A DNA stretch of 31,518 bases. It comes from Anthoceros angustus. Taxonomy: Eukaryota; Streptophyta; Anthocerotopsida; Anthocerotales; Anthocerotaceae. The DNA lies in assembly GCA_010909165.1 (NCBI GenBank), contig VJWM01000370.1, positions 1 to 31,518 of the forward strand, given 5' to 3'. The position numbers and the translations under genes are program-made. The notes beneath the pieces were generated by a model. It worked only from the letters and a program-made list of their open reading frames with translations. It was not told the origin of the DNA and did no database searches. This document shows, one piece after another, positions 21,621 through 30,895 of the stretch (within the stretch, counting starts at the first letter, position 1; every line of letters begins with the position of its first letter).

Positions 21621-24600
21621 CTAGCTCATGCTGACAGCTGAAGTAGTGGCCATCGGTGCTCACATATCCCGTGGGATCAGGCGACATGTCAACCCGCTCA
21701 TGCCACTGTCTGAGTTTGCAATAAGATCTGCGGCCGTTGGCATACGCATGGAAGAGCTGAGAATCAAACTCTCCAGAAAAGGAGTTGTCATTACCGTGGT
21801 CTTCTGATGACGGGCAATAGTGGTTACAGCCAGCAAAATATTGTTGCTCCCTTGCATTGTAAGGATCCTTGAATCCCATCTGCTCGAAAAAGGCGGCATG
21901 CGTAAGCTCGTCCTTGGGAACATCGAAATTTGGGCCATATCTCCTTGTTTCGTGCCTTGCTCCATCAAAGAGTTTAGCTGCACAGACACCACCAGTTTGC
22001 CCACATGGAATCAAGTGTATGTGACCACGGCCTTGTTTTCGGCAGTACATGCTGCACAATTCTGCCATGCCTGATTCGCCCCAAGAATACTTCCTATCCA
22101 TTACATCGATATCCTCCTCCTCCGCAACGAAGCTCATTTCTCGCATGTTGCCATGGGTGGTGTCATGAAGTCCTGGGTGCCCCATTGGCAATCTGCAGAA
22201 GTAGCCGCATGAGCCACATTTGGCGTCACATAAGTGCACAACCGAGAGATTTGAGGAGTGACAATGCGATCCCTCGTGAGATCTCTGGAATGCTGGAATC
22301 ATCACGGAACACTTCTTTCTGACCCCATATTGCTGGGCAACAGTTTCATACTGAAATTCTGATCGCAAGCCGTGAAAGGTATTGTCATCCCTCAATCTCG
22401 TCACCTCTGTCTCCACGTCACAGTTGCCTGCCACTTCACAAAGCTCTGGGCATGGATGCTCATTGCCACAAAGGTGATCAGCATCTGGTTGCATAGAATG
22501 GAAGTGATCCGACGAACACTTATAATTGCAGCCCGAAACAACACAGCTTTCCAAGCATCGTTTTTCATCACAAGCATGCTTATGCTCCCGAATTTCTTGG
22601 GGTGGGCAGCCTTCCATAGAAAAGGAACAGGAGTTCATACACGAAGTCAGTGAACATGGCTCCCGACAGAGGTGGCGCACAGAATTACACCTGTGCTCAC
22701 CTTTGTGCCCTGGTCTCGCAGCACATTTGCTGTTGCAGCCAAGTGTGCGGGCATCAAACACACAAGCATGCCTACACTCATGTTGCTTTGTGTTACAGTC
22801 ATGGAAGCCTGTATGCCCTGCCACATCACTACAACCCCGAATATCAGTGCCCGCAGCCCCATCTGCTCCACAATAGGTACATTTCTGTAGGCATTTGTGG
22901 TTTCCTTGACAAGAGTGACTGGCTGCATGCGATTTCCTCATTATGCACTTCAAGAAACAACGCTCACATTTTGCTCCACAAAGTATTAGGCCATGTTCAA
23001 TGCTCACAAGCATGGCACCAGCTTCCATTTCTAGCTTCTGAACGTCACTGTCCCCAGTGAACTCCCTGGCATTGACTTCAAGCCACTTACGCACGCGCAC
23101 TCTCCTTCGAGCTACCAAACATGCCAAGAACCTCTCAAATGCTAAGAACCATGCGTCCACATCGAAGTCATCACGATCAACCTGGTTTCTAAATGCATCT
23201 CAAGCGGTGGAAGAACACCTGTGAAATCTTCCGAGGTTGAGACAAGCTTGAGCCTTGTATCCTCCAAAGTGAACACAAGTCTTGTGCCAGAGAAGTCCAT
23301 CTCTACAGAGACGTCTTCAATCTCTTCCATCGTGTCCAGATTTGTCAACACACCATTGTTTGCACAGCCCACATTAACAGCCTGCTTTAGATGCTTGCAG
23401 AATGCCCAAACGCAGCGCTTCCGCTTTGAGTCTATAGGGCCCCAGTCTTTGGTTGATACCTGTGCTATGAAGAGCTTCAAGTCTCTGAGAAAGTTGGCTC
23501 CATCCTTATAGCTTGGCTTCAACCTTCTCAAAACATCTGCAACATCACCAATGCTACCAAAAAAGGACGGCAGCAAAAGATCTTCCATCGGCAGGATTAC
23601 CAGTCCACTGCCGTACAGTTTGGACAAAAATGAACTGCCATTCCGCTTACAGCAATCGTCGATTTTGTCCTGGAAGTCATCACAGATGTCATCAGCATTA
23701 TTACCAGCGACATCCTTCAGCACTATGCAGAGCATTCCCTTGAAAAGCTGCTGGTCATCCTGAACCAAAGCCACTGCGTTCTGTAGCCTATGCAGGATCC
23801 GCTCCATCTCTTTATCGAAGCTGCGATCCTGCATTCCACAATGATGTTTAGATAAGGGGGAAATGCCAGCCAGACTTACACATGCACACTTCCCAATTTT
23901 TGGTTGATAATGGAAACAAGCACAAATGGACACCGTCATGACCAACTAAAGAACATTCAAAATTCAAAGACATGCCTTTTTATTGTAGATGGTGATGCTG
24001 CTAACAGCAGCACTCAGTAGTGACAGCAGAGTATCCTCCTGCGCAGTCCGTTCAGGGCTTTCAAGACCCTCAAAGTCCAATAAAATGTATAGGCACCCAT
24101 CGTCTCCTTGCCGAGAAGACAGCCAGATACCATCAGTACAACGAACAGCGGCCACATCAAAGAGCGAACCGAATAGATGGTTGAGTAGGTAGGACTTGCC
24201 GCTGCTCTGCTTCCCCATTGATGAAACTACCTTGACCCCACCCTCCAGTTTCCGATTAAATCATCGACAAAAGCCAAACCTCATGGTCTTGACTAAAGCC
24301 AACACATTAGCACTCTCAGATTCCACGGAGACTTGTCTGAGCCCATCAGAGCATGAAGTCAACCCGCTGCGCTCAGCTCGAGCAATCTGAATGGGCACCA
24401 GACACACGAGATCCTGGATCCACTTACTCATACTAACGGCACAAGATTCATGTGTGTCCACTCCAGAGAGCAGAAACTGATCCACATCGCATGATGAGTA
24501 GGAAATAGTCCAGTCAGAAAAGTTCTACCCCTGGAGTTTTCCAGGTTTCCTATGAGTTGCTCAATATGCTCAATGGCCCTGTCTATGCCTTCAGCCAATC

Positions 24601-27600
24601 CCATATGCAGAACAGTAAACTTCACAAGCTTCTTACGATGAACAAGGGGGCTTGTTACTGCATATTTCTCAAAAGTGAGCGGCACATAAGCCAAGGGTGA
24701 GTATCTCCTCCCTCTCTCGTTGTCTCTTATCACCCCGGTGTCTTGCCTTCTCAGCCCGGATGTCTGTGGGACTGTTACAACAGCAGAAAAGACAGTTCCT
24801 GGATCACTGCTATCATGAAGAATCAGCTGCAGCTGTGACCCAAACAAAACTGTTCGCGCAAACACCTTCTAGCCTGTCTACCTTCATATCAGCCAGGACA
24901 ATGGACTTGATTGCAGACACTGTGTCAGCACCCAACAGATACACATGCACAACAATGCTGCTATTTCCATGTTCTGTCGTCTGGTCAGCAAGCACCAACA
25001 GGCATGACCCATCAGGTGTAAGACAGGTGGCATCAGGGTAGATTGGAAAGGCAGTTTAATGTGTTTACCATCCTTGCACTTGCCATCTTCCAGTACCCAA
25101 AGGTTATGTTCAGCATCAGCCACAACAATTTCATGGCCACTTGCAAGCTTTCTAGGAACAAACTCCATAAATCTTACATTAAGTGGCCTTGACCAAATAT
25201 TTTTACCCATAGCCTTGCCTACATCAATTTCTCTAGGGCTCATCTGCAGTCGACGGAATTGCTCATCAAAATAAGCCACCCGGATGATTCCATCAGCTTG
25301 GTCATAACAGGCCACAAACCGTTTCCCTTCACTGAAGCAAAGAAGATCACAACCTTTTCTTAAGATCATAAGGCACTTTGGTTCAGTGGCGAAGTGGCTG
25401 CCCAGATCTTTGTACATCCGAATTTCGACATACTTCCTGCTCTCCTTGTAACAAATGACGAAAGCCAACACCTGTTGATTTTCAAGGAGGAATGCCTTCG
25501 ACAATACTTCCACTTCCTTATCCAGCTCCATACAGGGTTGCTGATATGAGTAGAGCCGTGGAACAACCACATGATCAGCTTTACTTGACAGCTTTTCCAA
25601 AGATACCTTCCTTGGTCTCAGTTCCAAACTGCGCCAGGAAATGGTATCTGGATTCATCACAGGGTAGTTGTACTTAATACTGACTAGCCGCTGACTATCC
25701 CATGGCCTATCAAAGAGCCCAAAAATATCCTGCTGCGTCTCGTGACTTTGGAGAAAGCATCTCTGAGTTGCAAAGTTTGTCTCGAGCTGCCGCCAGAGAC
25801 ATTCTTACATGATGTGCCTTTGAGTTTGTCAAGTAGTTCTGTTTCCTTCAGCTTGCAAGACTGCTCAAATAGTTCGGTGGCCTGATTCATCTCAAACTCA
25901 ACATTGCCTCGTAAGGCATGTCCAATTTCTTTGTGAATTAAGTCCTGAATTCGTCCCAAGAAACCTTCTCGGCAGCCTTATATCTCTGAAAGAAAACCGC
26001 CACAACTGCTGGCTTGATCACTTTCACCCTCTGCAAGCTGGTTGGTGAACCGAAAAATCCATTGAACACATTGTTCACGAACACAGCAGGATCTTCAATA
26101 TTGCACCCAAAGCTGCCTGGAGAATCTAGCATAATACTTGCAAATTCTGCCTTCTTCTGTAGCTTAAGGAGTGATATATCCAGACATGGCTGCAGCCACA
26201 ACTTCATGCGAGATATGTGGAGGTTGCATTCTCGTCTATAGTGAAGCGACGACCTGGGAACTGATTAATACCCACTGGGAGCCCTGCGTGGACAAGCCCT
26301 CCTCTGATATTCTTGTCAGTCGGGAAAAATCTAACTGAATACACCTGCCACAGGCCGATGCGTTTTCAGTTAACATGCCATCGTGTAAAGGACATCCATC
26401 ACGTACAATCTCTCTTGCTCACTAGCCTACTTTCCAAGGGCTGCATGCTATGATCCCTGAGTTTCCTACCTTGTTCCACTGAATGAGCAAGGTTGCAAGC
26501 TGGAGGATACCTGATTGGAGCCACCCTGTGAAGTAATTGGACGGAGAGTAACCCTCTCGGTGTACTGCACAGGCCCTAATCCTTTATTAGCACCTTCGAG
26601 GACGAACAGAGTCGACACTTCTGGGTCAGATTGGAAAGCAGCATGTGACTCAAGATCGAGCCCCTTTCTGCGTAGGCACAGTATCTCATTTCTATCCTTG
26701 CAGACCAGGGATATACGTGACCCAAAGAAAAGCAGCTTGTTTGGACCACTACCACTAACGCTGGTCCCCGTGTTAAAATATTTACAAACTTCACCCTCCA
26801 GAATTTCAAACACTTCGTCTTCTGAAGTAGGATGGACTGCCACAGCCTGCTGACAGGCTCATGATTTCTGAAGAGGTTTTCCTCCCACGGACACATGAGC
26901 AACAGGTAGTCTTCAAGACTCCTAGTAAAAATCTTAAGCAGCAGCTTGCTTCTTCCTCAGTTGTAGCTCTGAGTCTGCGGAGCTGAACTGTTGCCTCGGC
27001 CTCATGTCTTTTTGAGACTCCTCAACTGCTTCCATGCATCCATCCACTCCTCCTGGAGTCGTGGTTGCACCCAGAAACAACACAAACTCAACATCTTCCA
27101 AGCTACTGAAGTCAAGGCTGTACTTACTCATGCTAGTTCTAATAAATTCCTGAAGCTTGTCCGACGCCATATTCCTCTGCTCATCCTGCCTCCTAGAAAC
27201 TGTGTTTGAAGCGTTCACGTTGCCGATAAGCAAAGCAACTGAGTGAAGACCTCACAATAGGAAACTGGACGATGGCTCGTGCTCAAAGGATTCTCTAAAG
27301 CCCTTACGCAGACTAACATCATCCTCAGCTGGTTGGGGAAAATTCCAAGCCCGCGGACGACACCGCAGTGACCTGACACTGATGGAGAGGCCAGAAAGTG
27401 CGTCACATCAGTGTTTGCAACGCAAATATAGACAATGTTGCAGAGTTCCACCAGATAGCGGACAAAGTTGCAGCAGATGCTTTTCGCTGAAGCCTCTGCT
27501 TCGGCTTCTTCATGATGCCAATAGAACAAGTACAGCTTGCTTCCTGCGTGCAAGCATAGATGCCCGGTCCCTCCTCCATTTTGGATTCCGTTTCACTATC

Positions 27601-27891
27601 TATATTGATCTGAAGATAGTGGATGACTCTCTGCAACAGAGTCTTGTTTCCGAAGAAGCCTACACAGCAGAATTCAGAACCCTCAAGAAGAGAGGGATCC
27701 AGCTTGATCATCTTTGTCGATGTTGTAGATGGAATCAAGTCTTGGAAGAAGAGAAGAACCTCTTCACGACAAAGGACCACTTTCTCCACAAAACTCCAGT
27801 CCTGCTTGTCACTTTCCATGTGAAGGAGAGTACAGCCTACTGTTGTGGTGGAAAGCCACACCATTTGAGGGCGACGTCGCAATGAGCTCAT
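20951..27891 (-). CDS. Large multidomain GBP-like GTPase / Cys-rich / VWA protein gene (with frame breaks)
   Basis: One long minus-strand gene, read from ATG at 27891 (MSSLRRRPQM) to TAA at 20951, would encode roughly 2,200 residues after removal of two introns. Order: SMG8-like segment (27.9-27.2 kb), uncharacterised alpha/beta regions (27.2-25.7), beta-propeller-like region (25.7-24.7), dynamin/GBP-type GTPase (24.7-23.2), Cys/His-rich repeats (23.1-21.9) and VWA (21.6-20.95). The GTPase has P-loop GKQSSGKS, a DFEG G3 motif and a VLKD G4-like motif; the VWA has DRSRS, a Thr loop and FLSDGQ. The role is unknown; large GTPase scaffolding or innate-defence functions are family-based guesses. 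About sixteen frame breaks cross the gene. Nearly all fall in short mononucleotide runs, so I cannot say whether it is a pseudogene or an intact gene with base-calling errors. Exons upstream of 27891 are possible. Confidence 0.75.
21900..23160 (-). other. Cys/His-rich repeat array of the large gene
   Basis: Within an unbroken 547-residue frame there are repeated units of the form GHxGxHxC...HxCxxxC, for example HTGFHDCNTKQHECRHAC and HKGEHRCNSVRHLCREPC. Further pairs such as CLESC, CNYKC and CPELC follow, and later CGSCGYFCRLPMGHPGLHD and CNHYC. The spacing suggests several zinc-binding modules in tandem, somewhat like NFX1-type fingers but not identical. This segment joins the GTPase to the VWA domain. 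Its lack of stops over 1.6 kb argues that the coding frame is or recently was under selection. Confidence 0.65.
23142..24218 (-). other. GBP/VLIG-like GTPase domain of the large gene
   Basis: G1 is MGKQSSGKSYLLNHLFG at 24218-24168. A Thr in RCTDGIWLS is the candidate G2, and LLDFEGLESPERTAQEDTLL gives G3 (D-F-E-G). SAAVSSITIYNKK ends exon one. The second exon starts DRSFDKEMERILHRLQ, then MLCIVLKDVAG (G4-like, replacing the TLRD of guanylate-binding proteins), a helical segment, and ANFLRDLKLFIAQVSTKDWGP. This order matches large GTPases of the dynamin/GBP/VLIG group, which bind GTP and self-assemble. Upstream of G1 an in-frame TGA (near 24260) lies between two opposite one-base run-length changes. 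Confidence 0.75.
23829..23975 (-). other. Predicted GC-AG intron inside the GTPase domain
   Basis: The minus strand reads AATAAAAAG then GCATGT, and the acceptor GGAATGCAG precedes GATCGCAGC. Using a GC donor, the 147-bp removal joins IYNKK to DRSFDKEM in frame, as the GTPase fold requires. The alternative GT four bases further on would shift the frame. GC-AG introns are a known minor class. Confidence 0.55.
24430..25700 (-). other. Beta-propeller-like region of the large gene
   Basis: Several strand-rich units of similar texture follow one another, each a hydrophobic run followed by an Asp/Gly turn: LLCFSEGKRFVACYDQADG, GHEIVVADAEHNLWVLEDG and LTPDGSCLLVLADQ. This is what repeated blades of a WD-type or similar propeller look like. 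It lies directly before the GTPase. Frame breaks near 25048 and 24861 cross it. The fold assignment is inference from pattern only. Confidence 0.4.
26345..26469 (-). other. Predicted intron in the large gene
   Basis: On the minus strand AACAAG is followed by GTAGGAAAC (donor) at 26469, and TGTGGCAG (acceptor) precedes GTGTATTCAG at 26344. Removing the 125 bp joins LLIQWNK to VYSVRFFPTDKN in one frame. Stop codons within the interval prevent read-through. Confidence 0.6.
27225..27891 (-). other. N-terminal SMG8-like G-domain segment of the large gene
   Basis: The frame reads SEFCCVGFFGNKTLLQRV at about 27690-27640, then a SKLYLFYWH strand near 27530. A hydrophobic FVRYLVELCNIVYICVAN helix/strand pair follows near 27460. 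The spacing and wording recall the SMG8 N-terminus (a VVGIFGKT-type loop, a KVLYL strand, then LFSVCHILLLV), recalled from memory and not aligned by computer. The loop lacks a full GxxxxGK[ST] Walker motif, as in SMG8-type domains. Confidence is modest. Confidence 0.35.
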
Positions 27892-28871
27892 GATGTCTTT
27901 CCCACTCTAAAATTGCAAGACCAAGGGGCCTACTGCTCATGAACGAAACGATGAGAGTCAGAAATACAGAGGCAAGCACATTACTCCTCAAGAATGTGTC
28001 TAATCAGTCGTGCACAGCCTCGCCCAAGAAACCCAGCCTCAAAACTCCCACCCACCGAGAGACCTGTATCACACACGCATGAATGGCATCAGACTCATTG
28101 CAGCAAGGACTTACAGGAGTTTCGCTCAGCCTGCCCAGCAGGGATCACAAGGGGAGAGAGATACCCCATGCCGCAGGCAGCAGGGATCGAGCAGACACGA
28201 CCAGCATAGACAGGCATTGGCCCTGATATTGAAGAATCCGGCTCACAGGAAGGGTCGAGGCAGGAGACGAGCTGCCATAAAGTACTGTTTACACCGTTCT
28301 GTGGAGCCTGCCGAGGTGGGGCCCCAGCGTGGATCAGATTCACAGTCACAAAGCAAGGGGCCTTTTCTGTCATGTTGTTACCTGTCTCGTCTGTGTGTCC
28401 TCCCAGGCTCGCACCTCCCCTCTCCAACAACCACTTTTGACAGAAGGAGAAATAGTGGGCTCCATCAGATGGGATTCCACTCGGAATCCTGGAGAGAGGG
28501 CTGAAAAAGCAGAGCACGTGCCAGGAGGCTCGCCCAATACCGAAAGGTCAGATCAGATTCCTGTATGTCGGTAGCAAGGCCGAACACGCCACGCAGCCTG
28601 AAAGCCTCTCGCACGCTGCATCCTCAAAACTTGCGTGCTGGTCTGGGTCTGCAGAGATTTGCGAGACCAGAACATGAGGTTTCTATGTTTCCTGCGATAA
28701 AATCACTGCTTCACGACAGCAGAATCTCTCAGGCACTTCATGCCTCACCGAAGTCCGGACATGCTACAACGAGGATGAGCTCAGAATTCAAGGCATCGGC
28801 AGTCGCTTTTTTTTCAGTGGACTATTCTCAATGATCACAAACATATATACAAGAGGAGGCCCCTCCATCCA
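27892..28871. other. Upstream region of the large gene, no gene recognised
   Basis: About 1 kb between the first ATG of the large gene and the gag-like pieces of the LTR element. Overlapping frames on both strands are of low quality. It should hold the promoter and 5' leader of the large gene, but I cannot identify a convincing TATA box, and further 5' exons are possible. Confidence 0.35.
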
Positions 28872-29870
28872 TCAAAAGGCTTCCCCCTCTATATAATCAT
28901 ACAAAGACTCCCTCCTCTTCCTTCGCAGAGTCCTCCACCAGGCCAACGTATGATGTGCATAGCTCTGGCCACACAATCGTTTCAAAACTACAGTTCCCAT
29001 ATAATCCCAATGCAGCGGTGGTGCAGCCCCATACGCGTGACTATACCGCTGCTGGGCATGACCTCGAAGCAATCTAGGAAAATTTCGGAGACAATCCGAG
29101 GCTGAGGCTTCCAAATTCGCATGAGACACAGGTTCAAAAGTTTGCACAAAAGCCTCAGCATCTCCACCTTGTTGCTTCTCCCCAAAATCTCACATACTGG
29201 TGGCTGGGGTGACTGACTCCCACCGCCTCTACTTCCTCCACTCATGGTTGAGAGCGTCCACAAAATTGTGGGCACACCTCCCAAGAAACTCCCTGCAATA
29301 CTGGCAGTAATTAGATGCTGCCTACAAGCGGGATGTACTGTACACAGACTTGGGCACACAAGCGCCTCCGTCCTCTTAACAAGCAAGGTTGAAAGGGCAG
29401 CAAGCTGGGCAATAATTCGATCAAGACCTTGCGAAAGCTCAGCCATTAGATCTCGTACCCCAACTTCTCCACTGCCAAATCTCACCCTTTTGCCTTCCTC
29501 CTCTTACGACGACCAACTCGAACTAGAAGAGCTCAACAATCCACGCCGAAAAAAAAAATCCTCCTCTTGCAGGAATGGAAGATGTACCTTGGAAATTATT
29601 AACCGCTGGCTCGGATTCTTGACCCTCACCCTTCATCAGCAACTCCTCGGCAACAACCTCCTTCCTCTCGCTGTCCATGAGCATAACCTCCTCCTGCTCT
29701 TAGACAACTACCTCTTCTTCCTCAACGGAACCCTTGAAGATGTTAGCACATGTAGCTTCCTCCGCAAGAGCTCTCTCCTCCGCTTCTTCCTTTGCACATT
29801 GTGCAGCAGCAACTATGCTTTCTTCACACACATGATCTCTCCACCAGCTCACATCCTTTGCATAAAGGGG
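28872..29870 (-). pseudogene. Gag-like fragments of the LTR element
   Basis: The minus strand holds a Glu/Ala-rich piece (EESIVAAAQCAKEEAEERAL and a following poly-Glu stretch, 29830-29700). Next is a hydrophobic heptad-like piece RIIAQLAALSTLLVKR near 29400 and a Gly/Ser-rich piece. The last part is rich in Arg and Trp (HTLAWWRTLRRKRRESLYDY). Stops and frame changes separate them. The texture is that of a gag polyprotein, and position inside the primer-binding site supports it, but no conserved gag domain is clearly identifiable. Confidence 0.4.
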
Positions 29871-30168
29871 GGCGATCTCCTCTCAACTCTTGCACGTAAA
29901 TTACTTCCTTCCTCCCCAACTAGACATGCAAGCACGCTCATGGCCCCTTCAACACACGGTTGTCCAAAAAGAAGCGGCTTCCTGCATGTACCGTCCTTAT
30001 AATGGAAACCATACAAATCTCACAACTCGGAGTGTGGCCCTCTTCTATAACGCTGCGGCTATCGGGACCTTTGAGGTTTCATCATAAACACCGCCCACCC
30101 CTATGCAAGGTTTCCTCGACACTGCAATCCGTAATGAAATCTCCCGAATCACAACCATTTCAAGCAAG

Positions 30169-30186
30169 TCCCCGCAACGGGCGCCA
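30169..30186 (-). other. Primer-binding site, Asp-tRNA-like
   Basis: The minus strand reads TGGCGCCCGTTGCGGGGA, four bases inside the LTR end. The plant tRNA-Asp primer site used by Athila/Tat Gypsy elements is TGGCGCCGTTGCCGGGGA; this one differs by an inserted C and a missing C. Position and similarity together support the call. Confidence 0.7.
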
Positions 30187-30190
30187 AAAA

Positions 30191-30895
30191 TGTGGGAGGA
30201 AAACCCGGGGCTTTGTGGCGCGACTTTCGGCTGACGGCTACCGGCTGACAATCCCGTGGTCGTTGTAGCAAGGGGTCCCCCGAGAGAATGATAAACTCGC
30301 TTCGCTTCAACCGATTCTCACCTCAACGTAGTGACCGATTCGGTCTCAAGCGCGGCGCGTCTGCAGCTTTTACGACTAACTACTTCCTCATGCCAGACAG
30401 ACCGTGTGGCTAAACTTTAAGGAATCGTCGTCCCAGATCCTACCTCCGCCCTCATGGTCTTAGTCCGTTCTCCTCACCACTCTCACTACACTCATCATTC
30501 TTGGAAAGAGTGGGTGTGGTCCGGACCTCCTCACTGGGCCTCTTCTGTCTCTTCCGGCTGGCCTCTCCTCCGGGCTCTACACGCCTCCGGGTTCCTCCGG
30601 CTCACCAGGGGTGTAAACTCGTGTCACGAGACACGGTGAGGCCCACATTCACCCTCAATGTCGTTGTAGGCTTAGGATTCGCTCCCAAGGGAATGGTTTG
30701 TGCCAAGAGACGCTATCTTCTATCACACCGACCTTTTGCCTAAGTCGTGGCTTACCTGCTACCACTCTCACCCATCTACTCAACTACTACTACCCGCCTT
30801 GTCCAACTACCACGGATCTAACTCCCGACCGCTCTGCTCACAATGCTTAGTCCGCCACTACCGGTAGTGGAACCACCACCGAGGTGGGTCCCACA
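30191..30895 (-). repeat. Long terminal repeat (5' LTR of the minus-strand element)
   Basis: The segment begins TGTGGGA and ends TCCCACA on the plus strand, a perfect 7-bp inverted terminal pair of the TG...CA type. It is immediately bordered on the internal side by a primer-binding site. Length is about 705 bp. A perfect 16-bp palindrome, CCACTACCGGTAGTGG, lies at 30855-30870 near its outer end. The partner LTR was not found, so target-site duplication cannot be checked. Confidence 0.65.

Larger units (their letters stand above)
28872..30895 (-). mobile_element. LTR retrotransposon remnant (LTR, PBS, gag-like), no pol
   Basis: Read on the minus strand, an LTR (30895-30191) is followed by a few T residues and an Asp-tRNA-type primer-binding site (30186-30169). 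Then comes a Glu/Ala-rich gag-like stretch (about 29870-29580), a helical stretch at 29500-29370 (LDRIIAQLAALSTLL) and an Arg-rich one at 29147-28872. No protease, RT or integrase was found before the host gene starts at 27.9 kb, and no second LTR was seen. A Gypsy-derived non-autonomous element or a truncated copy is most likely. Frames are broken. Confidence 0.7.

Noticed and set aside
20951-27891. Treating the large gene as a settled pseudogene
   Set aside because: Breaks are almost all run-length indels with no excess of nonsense changes, and 1.6 kb of the Cys-rich frame is clean, so sequencing error cannot be excluded.
28010-28504. 164-residue plus-strand ORF upstream of the large gene
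   Set aside because: Low-complexity, Gln/Arg/Ser-rich composition, no domain, overlapping an equally open frame on the other strand.
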